A DNA stretch of 50,407 nt from Glutamicibacter arilaitensis Re117 (GTDB lineage: Bacteria; Actinomycetota; Actinomycetes; Actinomycetales; Micrococcaceae): contig NC_014549.1 in the NCBI RefSeq assembly GCF_000197735.1, positions 1 to 50,407 of the forward strand, in the 5' to 3' direction. The position numbers and the translations under genes were made by a program. Shown here one piece after another: positions 7,258 to 16,863 of this stretch (position 1 is its first letter; each line of letters opens with the position of its first letter). Below the pieces are notes generated by a model, which ran no database searches, had not been told where the DNA came from, and saw only the letters and a list, made by a program, of their open reading frames with translations.

Positions 7258-10200
7258 TTAGTCGTTAGCCATCGCGTCGAGTTGGGCTTGGTCCCGTAAT
7301 CGGTTCTGCAGCCCTGCTGCGAGGAGGACCTCGACGATCTTCTCAGGTCCACCTAGCTCCAAAAGGACGTTCGTAGCTTGCTGATGACCTTCACCTGCGG
7401 TGTAGATGAGTTCTTCGACGGTCTCCACCAGCGTGGGGGAGGAGCTGAAGTCCAGAGGACCGTTAGCCACGGCTTCTCGTTGCAGCTGTTCATGGGCTTG
7501 GGCATGTCGCATGACTGATTCGAACACGTTGATCTGGTCTTCGTCGCTGATCCCGGTGCCTTCGAAGAGCTTGTTGATCTGCTCGATCAGCGCGCCGAAC
7601 GTGCCCACGGTCTTCTCCCGCACCACCCCTGACCCAGCGGCCGTGATCCCTTTGAGTCCCTGGCCCTGCCCGGCGGTGAGCTTCAGGTCATGGCTTTCTT
7701 GCTTCTTCAAGGCGTAGTGGGTGAGCACCACATCGGATAGGTCTACTCCGTTGCCTGTCGCTGTGGTTTGTAATGCCTTGGCCAGCAGTTTCAGGTAGAT
7801 CGCGAGTTTCTCGATGCGGGTGTTCCCGTAGTCGATGATCTGCGAGAAGAAATCGTAGGACTTGTTGAAGGATCCTGCGGTTTTGCGGAACTCTTCTAGC
7901 TGTTCCAGTTCCAGGGTGTTGCCATTCAATGTGGCGTTCTTGTGGCGGTGATGGAATACGTCGATGGCTGGCTGCAGGTGCGATACCAGGCCGTTGTGGT
8001 TGCGTTGTGCCACCCACTTCTCAGCGACCAGATCCACGTCCCGGTCGTTGTAGATCCCCATTGAGTCCAGCTTCATGATCATGTCGTGAATGATGTCTGG
8101 GTTGGATTCCTCCTGGATGGAGGCATCCTCATAGTAGGTCTGGAACGCTGCGAGAATGATGTTTGGGTCGTTGACGAAATCCAGGACGAAGGTCGTGTCC
8201 TTGCCGGGGATCACCCGGTTCAGCCGTGACAGGGTCTGTACTGCGGCGATGCCCGAGAGCTTCTTATCCACATACATGCCCACCAGCAGAGGCTGGTCGA
8301 ACCCGGTTTGGAACTTATTGGCCACTAGCATGATCTGGTATTCGTCGGTGCCGAAAGCCTTGGTCAGGCTCCGGCCCTTGAGGCCAGGATTCATGGTGTG
8401 TTCGGTGAATGGATTTTGCCCGGATTCAGGGTCGGTGACTTCGCCGGAGAACGCGACTAAGGCGGCCAACTCTGTTTGGTAGCCCTTGTCTTCCAGGTAT
8501 GTGTCGATGGCTAGCTTGTAGCGGACCGCTTCCTTGCGGGAGGAAGTTACGACCATGGCTTTGGCGCGGCCGGCCAAATGATGGGCGACGTTCTCACGGA
8601 AGTGCTCCACGATGATCGCGACCTTCTGGGCGATGTTATGCGGGTGGAGTTTCACCCATTGCATCAGGGCCTTGGCGCCTTGGTCGCGGTCCACCTCCAC
8701 CTCGGCGGCAGTCTGGTCGTTGTGGGCGATCCTGGCTGCCATTTGGTAGGTGGTGTAGTTCTGCAAGACGTCGAGGATGAACCCTTCCTCGATGGCTTGC
8801 TTCATCGAGTACAGGTCGAAGACCTCCGGCTTGCCATTCGCGTCGGGCCGGCCGAAAAGCTCAATGGTTTTTCCCTTGGGGGTGGCGGTAAACGCGAAGA
8901 ACGACAGGTTCATGGTCGCTCCAGCGCGGGCCGCCATTTCGGCGGCGAGCACATCCTCGGCGCTGATGTCCTCGCTTTCTTCCAGCCCGATACTGGTCAG
9001 GGCCTTCTTCAATGACTTGGCGGCATCCCCGGACTGCGAGGAATGGGCTTCATCGGCAATGATCGCATAAGTGCGTCCGGCCAGGCCTTTGTTCTTGCGG
9101 ATCTCTTCCAGGGCGTGGGGGAAGGTCTGCAAGGTGACGCCGATGATTTGCCGGCCATGGAGCAGCGCTTCGGCCAGCTGCTTGGACTTGGTACCTTCGG
9201 AGCCACGGGTGATGGGGGCGAACACGCCAGCGACGGTCTCTAGCTGTTCGATGGCTTTTTGCAGCTGCCCGTCCAGGACGGTGCGATCGGAAATGACGAT
9301 GACCCCGTCAAAGACCTTGGACCCGTCCTGCCGGTGCAACGAGGCCAACCGGTAGGCGGTCCACGCGATGGAGTCGGTCTTCCCCGACCCGGCCGAGTGC
9401 TGGATCAGATAGTTGTGGCCCGGTCCCTCCGCTAGGGCTGCGGCAGTCAGCGCGTTGACGGCACGCCACTGGTGGTAGCGCGGGAACCGGGTGGAAGCCT
9501 TGAAGGATTTCTTCCCGCTGATCGGGTGGGTGTCTTCCTCGAAGCGGTAGTGGATGAACTTGCCCAGCACAGTCAGCCACGCCTCGCGGTCCAGCAGGTC
9601 TTCCCAGAAGTATGCTGTGGGGCTGGTGCCTTCCCGGGGAGCGTTGCCGGCCCCGTTGTCTTTGCCGGCGTTGAAGGGCAGGAACCGGGTCGAGGGGCCT
9701 TCCAGTTTCGTGGTCATGTGCACTTCCTGGTTGGACACCACGAAGTGCACCAACGCTCCGCGCCCGTAGGAGAGGAGTGGTTCGCCCTTGGGGTTCCGGT
9801 CGTGCTTGTACTGTTTCAGGGCAGCCTGTGCGTCCTGGGTCAGGTCTGTTTTCAGCTCGACCGTGGCCACCGGCAGGCCGTTGAGGAAGAACACCAGGTC
9901 CAGGGATTTGTTGCTGGTGGTGGAGTAGTGGACTTGGCGCATTACACGCAGCCGGTTGTGCCCGTAGCGTTGGACGGTGGTGGGGTTCAGCCCGTCGGCT
10001 GGCTTGGGTTGGAACATCCGCAACGTCGCCGGGGTCACCCCAATGGGTTTCTTGATGGCGTTCAGGGTGCCACCGCCATTGAACGGATCGGCACCCATCA
10101 CCGAGGCCAGACGGTCCAGCACCCTCAACTTGGCCTTGGCCAGCATCGTCGGGTTCAGCTCAGGTTTGAGGATCTTCGCTAGCTCGTCCGGTGCGGTGTC

Positions 10201-10341
10201 TTCCAGCCAACCGAACACGTCGTCGGGGAAGAGCGCGCGTTCGCGGTCATAGCCCTCATCGGTGGGGGAGTACAACCATCCATGAGCGGCGAGGTGTTCG
10301 CAGATCTCGTTTTCGAACTCGATTTCGTTATGCAATGCCAA
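7258..10341 (-). CDS. hsdR: Type I restriction enzyme, R (motor/nuclease) subunit
   Basis: 1027 aa, full length. The N-terminal PD-(D/E)xK nuclease has Asp148 and ELKTD (162-166). The SF2 translocase has HSAGSGKT (Walker A, 315-322), ADEAH (429-433) and FTATPKG (motif III, 484-490); helicase motifs continue at FQTGFDQP and SRLNR. It cuts unmodified DNA at a distance after ATP-driven translocation, together with HsdM and HsdS. Its start overlaps hsdS by 14 nt, so it is the last gene of the M-S-R operon. A complete system on a conjugative plasmid both defends the host and penalises loss of the plasmid. Confidence 0.96.
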   Translation of the reverse strand: MALHNEIEFENEICEHLAAHGWLYSPTDEGYDRERALFPDDVFGWLEDTAPDELAKILKPELNPTMLAKAKLRVLDRLASVMGADPFNGGGTLNAIKKPIGVTPATLRMFQPKPADGLNPTTVQRYGHNRLRVMRQVHYSTTSNKSLDLVFFLNGLPVATVELKTDLTQDAQAALKQYKHDRNPKGEPLLSYGRGALVHFVVSNQEVHMTTKLEGPSTRFLPFNAGKDNGAGNAPREGTSPTAYFWEDLLDREAWLTVLGKFIHYRFEEDTHPISGKKSFKASTRFPRYHQWRAVNALTAAALAEGPGHNYLIQHSAGSGKTDSIAWTAYRLASLHRQDGSKVFDGVIVISDRTVLDGQLQKAIEQLETVAGVFAPITRGSEGTKSKQLAEALLHGRQIIGVTLQTFPHALEEIRKNKGLAGRTYAIIADEAHSSQSGDAAKSLKKALTSIGLEESEDISAEDVLAAEMAARAGATMNLSFFAFTATPKGKTIELFGRPDANGKPEVFDLYSMKQAIEEGFILDVLQNYTTYQMAARIAHNDQTAAEVEVDRDQGAKALMQWVKLHPHNIAQKVAIIVEHFRENVAHHLAGRAKAMVVTSSRKEAVRYKLAIDTYLEDKGYQTELAALVAFSGEVTDPESGQNPFTEHTMNPGLKGRSLTKAFGTDEYQIMLVANKFQTGFDQPLLVGMYVDKKLSGIAAVQTLSRLNRVIPGKDTTFVLDFVNDPNIILAAFQTYYEDASIQEESNPDIIHDMIMKLDSMGIYNDRDVDLVAEKWVAQRNHNGLVSHLQPAIDVFHHRHKNATLNGNTLELEQLEEFRKTAGSFNKSYDFFSQIIDYGNTRIEKLAIYLKLLAKALQTTATGNGVDLSDVVLTHYALKKQESHDLKLTAGQGQGLKGITAAGSGVVREKTVGTFGALIEQINKLFEGTGISDEDQINVFESVMRHAQAHEQLQREAVANGPLDFSSSPTLVETVEELIYTAGEGHQQATNVLLELGGPEKIVEVLLAAGLQNRLRDQAQLDAMAND

Positions 10342-11677
10342 CAGACTCTGCCTCCACGTTACTGGTTGCCGGGGCTACGAGGCCGCGGACATCGATCTTC
10401 CCGGTCACCGCGGCACTGATGACTGCGGCACGGCGTTCCTTCGACAGTGCGATCGCTTCACGAGCGTCAGCAATCGCTGCGTCTATCTCCGTGGTTTCCC
10501 GGTCAAGGTAATCCACGATTTCTTGTTGCTCATTTAACGGAGGAAAAACACCGGTAACCCTTAGCAAGTTGGCAATGGATAGCCTCGGTAGGCCCGCACC
10601 TTTGACAAATGAACGCACCTGTTCTTGGACAAAGGCTGATCTGCAGAGGTAATTGAGAAAGTTCGGGTCTAGCTTTGAAAGGTCAGGTCGGATGATGATT
10701 AATGAGGAAGCGACCACGAAATCGTGATTTCCCTGGACGACCACGGTGCGTCCCACCGTACCGTCTTTACTGAAGAGGACATCGCCGTTTTGAGGCCGGC
10801 ACCCGGTCCTAACCATGTATTCGTAAGTTTCTGGCGAAGTTTTTAGAGATCCTTCGAAATTGATACCCGAATCTGAAACATCCCGAGTCGAGACAAAATC
10901 GTAGATCCCTCCATCTGTTTCGGGGGAAATATGGGCACCGTCGGTGATCTTTAGGGTGAAGTGCTTGAGCCCGGTCACAGCCCAAGGTGCTGGTATCAAC
11001 CCAAGGTTCGAGACATTGCTGTCTTTCATTCGTGATTTCGGGTCGAGACCCTTGGTGACTGCTTGGGTGATGGTTGCTGTACGGCGCTCGGACAGCAGGG
11101 CGATGAGTTCTTCCTGATCCGCAATAAACGCATCGATCTCAGCAGTCTCACGATCTAGATACGCAGCGATGTATCGCTGTTCGCTTAAGGAAGGGAATAA
11201 GACAGGCATTTTTCGATGGCGTACTGGATCTAGATCCCATTGGTTGGGACGCACTCCCGCGGAGATTGATGCATAATGCTGAAAATAAGGGGTTGAACGC
11301 ATGAGGAAGTGTATAAACCTTGAGTCAGCCTTTCCCAACGCGCGGAAAACGAAGTAGGCAGGACTGACAATTCCGTTGTGTTCGGAGACTGCTACGGAAC
11401 CTTGCCAAGCCTTCATCTTATTGATGACGAGGTCGCCGATTTCGACAATCTGATATTTAGATAGATCCTCGGACGCTTTATTGAAATTGTCGTTCCGACT
11501 AGATTTAGGTACGACACCATAATCGCGGTAGACGGATAAGAGTTCTTCTTTGCCATTACCAAGTCGCTTGGTTCGCTTAAATAGATTCCAAAGAGGAAAA
11601 GTCGACCAATCGATTGGTATTTCTCCCAACCATTCAACGCCGCTGTCCTTGTACTTAGGGTATGGCTTTTGACTCAT
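10328..11677 (-). CDS. hsdS: Type I restriction-modification specificity subunit
   Basis: 449 aa with two target-recognition domains and two conserved helical spacers. The first half (WLGEIPIDW ... SLSEQRYIAAYLDRETAEIDAFIADQEE) and second half (LGLIPAPW ... PPLNEQQEIVDYLDRETTEIDAAIADARE) show the internal repeat. The two TRDs define the two parts of a bipartite target that cannot be read from sequence. The start overlaps hsdM by 4 nt (ATGA). The TRD regions are AT-richer than the helical regions, common in hsdS because TRDs are exchanged horizontally. Confidence 0.95.
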   Translation of the reverse strand: MSQKPYPKYKDSGVEWLGEIPIDWSTFPLWNLFKRTKRLGNGKEELLSVYRDYGVVPKSSRNDNFNKASEDLSKYQIVEIGDLVINKMKAWQGSVAVSEHNGIVSPAYFVFRALGKADSRFIHFLMRSTPYFQHYASISAGVRPNQWDLDPVRHRKMPVLFPSLSEQRYIAAYLDRETAEIDAFIADQEELIALLSERRTATITQAVTKGLDPKSRMKDSNVSNLGLIPAPWAVTGLKHFTLKITDGAHISPETDGGIYDFVSTRDVSDSGINFEGSLKTSPETYEYMVRTGCRPQNGDVLFSKDGTVGRTVVVQGNHDFVVASSLIIIRPDLSKLDPNFLNYLCRSAFVQEQVRSFVKGAGLPRLSIANLLRVTGVFPPLNEQQEIVDYLDRETTEIDAAIADAREAIALSKERRAAVISAAVTGKIDVRGLVAPATSNVEAESVGIA

Positions 11678-13635
11678 GCCTTAACCTGCTCAAGACGTGC
11701 ACGGATGCGGCCGAGGACCGCGTCGAGATCCGCATCAATCTCTTCCAACGGGCGTGGGGGAATGTATTGGTAGAAGTGGCGGGTGAAAGGAATCTCACAG
11801 CCTTCCTTCGTCTTCTCCTCGTCGAGCCAAGCATCGGGCACAAAGGGCTTGATCTCACGTTCTATATAGGCGTGGATGTCCTCGTTCCAAGGGACATTTT
11901 CGGTGTCGCGGAGCTCAGCATCCGGTTCGATCTTGCTTTTGGGCCCAGTGCAGACGTCGGCAGTGTCGTCTCGTTTGGAAAGACCGGCGATGAGGGCCTT
12001 GAGCTGCGGAGTGCTCAACTCGACACCAGTTGCCTTGAGCGTCCTTTTAAGTCCCGTGGTGAAGTTGTCGCGGTTTTTCCACAGCACGGTAGCATCCATG
12101 GAATCCAACGCAGTGCGTAGATCGGCTACTGCATCGGCGGTGAGCTTTCCTAAAGGCTTGGCTGCCAGGGCGGTGTCGATGCGTTCTGTGGTGGTGGCGA
12201 AGTTCAGCTTCAGCGGGCGTTCAACGGTGATGGTTCGGTAGAAGAAATCAGTGGTGTTGAAGATCTTCGATTGATCGGTCTCTGTGAAGTCGCCGTAGAG
12301 TCTTACAATTGCTTGAATGTCTTCTGGGCCTAGTTCGTTGCGTTTGGAACCCAGTCCCTTGCGCATCTTCCGGAACAGTTTAGATCCATCAACCAGTTGT
12401 ACCTTATTGCGGCGTTCTGGGGACTTCTCCTTGGAGAGCACCCAAATGTAGGTGCTGATGCCGGTGTTGTAGAACATGTCGGTTGGCAGGGCGATAATCG
12501 CTTCCAAGTAGTCGCGTTCCAGGATCCATTTGCGGATGTTTGATTCGCCGGATCCTGCACCACCGGTGAACAGCGGAGAACCGTTGAGGACGATAGCGGC
12601 ACGGCCTCCGGCGGATCCGTGGGCTGGTTCGCGCATTTTGGAAATCAGGTGCAGCAGGAAGAGCATGGATCCGTCCGAGACACGCGGCAAGCCTGGTCCG
12701 AAGCGGCCGGCGAACCCCTTTTCTGCGTGTTCTTCACGCACTGCCTTTTCCTGCTTTTTCCAGTCCACACCAAACGGCGGGTTAGATAGGCAGTAGTTGA
12801 AGGTAGTTCCTGCGTGTCCGTCATGGCGCAGCGTATCGTCGTTGACGATGGCGTCGACTGACTGGCCCTTGATGACCATATCGGCCTTGCAGATCGCGTA
12901 GGACTGCGGATTCAGTTCCTGGCCGGCCAGGGTGAGACGAGCCCTGGGGTTCATAGCAGTGAGGTGGTCTTCAGCGACCGAGAGCATGCCGCCGGTGCCG
13001 GCGGTCGGATCGTAGACGGAGCGGACGATGTCCTCATCGCGCAGTGCCTCATCGTCGTTCTCGAAGAGCAGGTCGACCATGAGTTCGATGACTTCGCGGG
13101 GCGTGAAGTGCTCACCGGCAGTTTCGTTGGAGGCCTCAGCAAACTTGCGGATGAGTTCTTCGAAGATGTGACCCATCTTGTCATTGGAGACGTGTTTCGG
13201 GTGCAGATCAACTTCGGCGAAACGCTGGATCACCAGCAGCAGCAGGTTGTTCTCTTCGAGTTCTTCGATGCGGTCTTCGATCTTGTATTTCACGAAGATG
13301 TCGCGCACGTTCTCGGAGAACGCGTTGATGTAGGAAAGGAGGTTTTCCCTGAGATTTTCTGCGTCCCCGATGAGGGTGCCCAGATCGTATTGACTGGTGT
13401 TATAGAAGGAGTGCTGGTGGCCAGCCTTGGTCTTGAGCAATACCGGGCGCACCGATAGGCCCTTGGCATCTGCCTCGGCAACGACTTCAAGCACCTTGGA
13501 CTTGGTGTCTGCCAGGACAGAGTCCAAGCGGCGCAGTACGGTGAAGGGGAGGATGAAATCCCCGTACTGGTGGGCTTTGAAGTTGCCTCTAAGGAGGTCA
13601 GCGATGCCCCAAATGAATGTCGCGTGCTTGCTCAT
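11674..13635 (-). CDS. hsdM: Type I restriction-modification DNA methyltransferase
   Basis: 653 aa N6-adenine methyltransferase. It has the HsdM N-terminal helical domain (IWGIADLLRGNFKAHQYGDF), SAM-binding motif DPTAGTGGML (209-218) and catalytic NPPF (285-288). It methylates the HsdS-defined target and forms the M2S core. It is the first gene of the operon; the promoter must lie in the 13.6-14.4 kb spacer. The C-terminal extension of ~150 residues is seen in this subgroup. Confidence 0.96.
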   Translation of the reverse strand: MSKHATFIWGIADLLRGNFKAHQYGDFILPFTVLRRLDSVLADTKSKVLEVVAEADAKGLSVRPVLLKTKAGHQHSFYNTSQYDLGTLIGDAENLRENLLSYINAFSENVRDIFVKYKIEDRIEELEENNLLLLVIQRFAEVDLHPKHVSNDKMGHIFEELIRKFAEASNETAGEHFTPREVIELMVDLLFENDDEALRDEDIVRSVYDPTAGTGGMLSVAEDHLTAMNPRARLTLAGQELNPQSYAICKADMVIKGQSVDAIVNDDTLRHDGHAGTTFNYCLSNPPFGVDWKKQEKAVREEHAEKGFAGRFGPGLPRVSDGSMLFLLHLISKMREPAHGSAGGRAAIVLNGSPLFTGGAGSGESNIRKWILERDYLEAIIALPTDMFYNTGISTYIWVLSKEKSPERRNKVQLVDGSKLFRKMRKGLGSKRNELGPEDIQAIVRLYGDFTETDQSKIFNTTDFFYRTITVERPLKLNFATTTERIDTALAAKPLGKLTADAVADLRTALDSMDATVLWKNRDNFTTGLKRTLKATGVELSTPQLKALIAGLSKRDDTADVCTGPKSKIEPDAELRDTENVPWNEDIHAYIEREIKPFVPDAWLDEEKTKEGCEIPFTRHFYQYIPPRPLEEIDADLDAVLGRIRARLEQVKA

Positions 13636-14446
13636 GTCTTACCTGATTCATCATGGATGTTGTGCACCAGACCCATCGAAGGGATCTGGCAAGTCTTACT
13701 CTCTATTCAACCCTGAAATGGAGGTTAGGTTTGACCGATAGGGAAGTTCTGAGAGAAATAGAAAATTGACAGAAGATCCGAATGCACGGTGGCCCTCAAG
13801 CGTAGGCGGTATTCGTCCAAAAGTTATGGCATGCTTCCGAACTATTTATCAGCAAATCACCCTGTGAAGGTCTTCTAGCCCGAGGTACCTGTAGACGTTC
13901 CTAAAAACGATCGTTTTTGGGAAAGGAAATCGTGCCATCCGAGCAGGGAGCATGAATGGCGCGATTTCACTGTTTCTGACTTCCCGAAACTGGGTACCGA
14001 TACTTCTGTCTCCCTAAACATTGTGTTAGCGATTGTGGGGCACCACCGAGCCACTAATTACGCTGTGTACTGCTAAGTACTCCTGTTTAGGGAATATACG
14101 CGCAGAAATTTTCTGGAGTATTTTCCCAGCCTGCGTCGGTTATACACAGCTCCGTGTTCTTCTCTTCCTGCATGTCAGGACCATGGGCTATGCCTCAAAG
14201 ACATCTTCTACTGGCGGTGAGACCCGCCTCATAGCACAACCCGCTGCTATTGATTTACACTTACCCCGGATAATCCCATGCCACTTCACACCGGACGTGG
14301 GCCTTGTGACTCAATAAGGCCGTTTTGTGTCTGACGAATACCTGACTTTGTGGGGTTGCTGAGTAAATTGCTCCGGTCTTGACCTATACCTATTTCCCGG
14401 AAGTAGTGTCAAATGACCGCAGAACTAGTGGACAACCCAGGAGTTC
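13636..14446. other. Gene-free spacer upstream of hsdM
   Basis: 811 bp between divergent genes. An ORF at 14033-14317 has no recognisable features. The spacer holds the second 18-bp palindrome (13903-13920) and must contain the hsd promoter and that of the gene at 14447. No clear -35/-10 pair was identified. Confidence 0.5.
13903..13920. repeat. 18-bp palindromic repeat, right of the type I RM operon
   Basis: The core AAAAACGATCGTTTTT (13903-13918) is a perfect palindrome. It matches the copy at 6491-6508 in 16 of 18 positions. It could alternatively be an operator for hsdM. Confidence 0.5.
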
Positions 14447-14731
14447 ATGGTGAACACCCACCGCAAAGACATTCATCTATCCCTCTCATATGACCAGTAC
14501 GATGATCTGACGAGTGCTTTAGAGACCCATCGCGACGGATTGCAACAGTTCGTCAAGGAGTCAGCTTCAGGTTTCGGTTTAGAGACCACATATTGGTCTC
14601 ACCGCGTTGCAGAGGTCCAAGGTCTGCTCGAAGCTGTGCATCGTCTCGCGGCAGGCGAAAGCCCTGACGTGGTAAAGCGCGACCTGCAGCGCCTTTCCCG
14701 GCTCTTCAGGAATAAGAGTGTAACCACCTGA
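14447..14731 (+). CDS. Small unknown protein interrupted near its 3' end by ISL3 copy 1
   Basis: The 94-aa reading runs into the insertion element. No family is recognised; the protein is helical, with SLSYDQYDDLTSALETHRDG and VVKRDLQRLS. A good ribosome site (CAGGAG) precedes ATG 14447. The IS starts at 14700 behind duplication CCTTTCCC. Removing the IS and one duplication restores an ORF that continues from base 16157 as HDSQEHPPS and stops at TAG, giving 93 aa. Only the last ~9 residues are replaced (by ones encoded in the IS end), so the protein may still work. Confidence 0.6.
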   Translation: MVNTHRKDIHLSLSYDQYDDLTSALETHRDGLQQFVKESASGFGLETTYWSHRVAEVQGLLEAVHRLAAGESPDVVKRDLQRLSRLFRNKSVTT

Positions 14732-16148
14732 AACCAACACCCCGATTCCCGGGCATGTCGCCGAGCACGAAAAAGTCGAGGTCTTCCAGAAGAATGGAAG
14801 TTACTACACTAGCCATTTTCGAAAGACCTCGACGTTGCTCAATCCTACCTTCACCGCACCAGACCTCACCACTTTCACCAATCTTGACGGCTTGGGACTG
14901 ACCGCAATCGGGCAACACCTGAGCGCAGCGAAAGCCGAAATCCTCTGCCACGTCACCAACCCGATCCCTTGGTGCCAAACCTGCGGAGCAGCAGGCATTC
15001 CACGCGATACCGTCACTCGCCGCCTCGCCCACGAACCATTGGGCTGGCGTCCCACTGTCCTAGTCATCAAACACCGCCGCTACCGTTGCGCCAATTGCCA
15101 ACGAGTCTGGCGTGAAGAGCTGTCCCAAGCAGTAGCGCCACGCCAGAAAATCAGCAGGACCGGGCTACGCTGGGCGCTGGTTGGACTGGTCTGCCACCAC
15201 TTGTCAGTCTCCCGAATTGCCGAAGGCCTCGGCGTCACCTGGAATACCGCCAATGAGGCTGTGCTGGCTGAAGGTCAACGCTTACTGATTGATGATCCAA
15301 CCCGCTTCGACGGGGTCAAAGTGCTGGGAGTCGATGAACATGTTTGGCGGCATACCCGAACCGGCGACAAATACGTCACCGTGATTGTGGACCTCACCGC
15401 GGTGCGTGACGGCACCGGTACCGCACGACTGATCGACATGGTCCCTGGAAGATCCAAAGCTGTATTCAAAACCTGGCTGGCTGATCAAGAAGAACAATGG
15501 AAACAGGGCATTGAAGTCGTCGCAATGGACGGTTTCACCGGCTTCAAAACAGCTGCCGTCGAGGAGCTACCCCACGCGGTGGAGGTGTTGGATCCATTCC
15601 ATGTAGTCAAACTAGGTTCCGAGGCGCTGGACCAGACCCGGCAACGGATTCAACGTGAGCAACATGGGCGTCGAGGACGCAAGGATGACCCGCTTTACAA
15701 GTGCAGGCGAACGCTGACCACGGGACTATCCTTGGCTACGGAAAAGCAGAAGACCAAGCTTGAAGACCTGTTCAAGGAGCCGGAGTATGAGCCGGTTCAA
15801 TTGGTCTGGAGCGTGTATCAGAAGATGGTGGATGCCTACCGGCAACCGAAGCCCGAGGTCGGACGGTGGGCCTTGGAGCAACTGATCAACGAAGTTGGCA
15901 CGAAGGTACCGAAAGGGTTGCCGGAGCTGAAAAAGCTCGGCGGCACCCTGCGCAGGAGGAAGACGGACATTCTCGCGTACTTTGATCATATTGGTAGTTC
16001 GAATGGTCCTACCGAGGCTTTGAATGGCAGGTTGGAGCATCTGCGAGGTATCGCGTTGGGGTTCAAGAATCTGGCGCACTATATCGCCCGGTCGTTGTTG
16101 GAGACCGGTGGGTTTAGACGGCGTTTACACCCTCAATCCTGAAGAGCC
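14700..16148 (+). mobile_element. ISL3-family insertion sequence, copy 1 (1449 bp)
   Basis: Both ends begin GGCTCTTCAGGA, giving imperfect ~26-bp inverted repeats. A perfect 8-bp target duplication, CCTTTCCC, flanks it (14692-14699 and 16149-16156). It contains one transposase gene. The copy at 20996-22444 has the same length, is inverted, and differs in the region compared by a single silent base (near 15013, ACT against ACC). Confidence 0.95.
14835..16142 (+). CDS. ISL3-family transposase, copy 1
   Basis: 435 aa DDE transposase. It has an N-terminal zinc-finger region (CHVTNPIPWCQTCG; later CANCQRVW), a helix-turn-helix around VSRIAEGLGVTWNTA, and the catalytic core with DEHVW and AMDGFTG (Asp residues) and a late Glu in GPTEALNGRLEHLRGIALGF. 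The start is TTG 14835. The protein appears identical to that of copy 2, so both may be active. Confidence 0.95.
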   Translation: MLNPTFTAPDLTTFTNLDGLGLTAIGQHLSAAKAEILCHVTNPIPWCQTCGAAGIPRDTVTRRLAHEPLGWRPTVLVIKHRRYRCANCQRVWREELSQAVAPRQKISRTGLRWALVGLVCHHLSVSRIAEGLGVTWNTANEAVLAEGQRLLIDDPTRFDGVKVLGVDEHVWRHTRTGDKYVTVIVDLTAVRDGTGTARLIDMVPGRSKAVFKTWLADQEEQWKQGIEVVAMDGFTGFKTAAVEELPHAVEVLDPFHVVKLGSEALDQTRQRIQREQHGRRGRKDDPLYKCRRTLTTGLSLATEKQKTKLEDLFKEPEYEPVQLVWSVYQKMVDAYRQPKPEVGRWALEQLINEVGTKVPKGLPELKKLGGTLRRRKTDILAYFDHIGSSNGPTEALNGRLEHLRGIALGFKNLAHYIARSLLETGGFRRRLHPQS

Positions 16149-16270
16149 CCTTTCCCACGACTCACAGGAACATCCACCCTCGTAGCACGCACCACAGTTT
16201 CGCCAAAGCTCTGACGCAAACACTGAACCTGATCAGCATTCAAAGCTGAACGATGCCGATCAAACCGGTG

Positions 16271-16323
16271 ACAGGCCGGCGCACAAAATAACCGGCCTGT
16301 GGAGAGCCACTGCTGTAGCAGTG
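16271..16323. other. Two adjacent hairpins in the spacer between ISL3 copy 1 and the IS3 element
   Basis: ACAGGCCGG (16271-16279) pairs with 16292-16300, and CACTGCT (16308-16314) with 16317-16323. The 346-bp spacer 16157-16502 contains no recognisable gene apart from the severed tail of the gene at 14447; the first hairpin may be that gene's terminator. Confidence 0.45.
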
Positions 16324-16566
16324 CGGCATGACCGATTACTGGCCTTGAGCCGCGATGCCCTGCATCGTGTTCCCCTCACCTGGCATCTGATGGTGTGCTG
16401 CAGAAAGAGTTAGAGGCTTAGAGATCGCGCCAATAGGTGTGCAACATCCGCAGTAAGTATTAATGACAGCGTAATTAACCACGTCAGGCACTGGGCTGCT
16501 ATGGATATTTCGGACAGTGGCACCCCATGAAATGATGGGGTTCACCGAAATGAGGAAGCACCACAA

Positions 16567-16863
16567 ATGTCATCAACACGACGCAAGTTCAGCCAGGAAT
16601 TCAAAGACGAACTCTGCCGCGAAGTCATCGACACAGCCAGACCCATCAAGTCTGTCGCCACTGAATACGGCGTCGGCACCGAAACGCTACGCAACTGGCT
16701 GAAGAAGTACAAAGAAGCCCACGGCGGCCCTGAGACCGAGCCGGAACTCAACGTTTCCGAACGTGCCCGACTCAAGGAACTCGAACGCGAAAACCAAGAG
16801 CTGAAGGCCGAAGCAGCGTTCCTAAAAAAAGCGGCCGCATACTTCGCAAGGGAGCCACGGTAG
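16567..16863 (+). CDS. IS3-family OrfA (HTH-leucine zipper protein)
   Basis: 98 aa. N-terminal helix-turn-helix (KFSQEFKDELCREVIDT ... VGTETLRNWLKKY), then a leucine-zipper-like heptad region (LKELERENQELKAEAAFLKKA). A run of seven A residues (about 16825-16831) near the 3' end is a likely slippery site for the -1 frameshift that makes the OrfAB transposase. The stop codon overlaps the GTG start of orfB. Confidence 0.93.
   Translation: MSSTRRKFSQEFKDELCREVIDTARPIKSVATEYGVGTETLRNWLKKYKEAHGGPETEPELNVSERARLKELERENQELKAEAAFLKKAAAYFAREPR

Noticed and set aside
14033..14317. + strand ORF of 94 aa in the hsdM upstream spacer
   Set aside because: Composition is rich in Cys and rare patterns, with no ribosome site and no domain; more likely non-coding.
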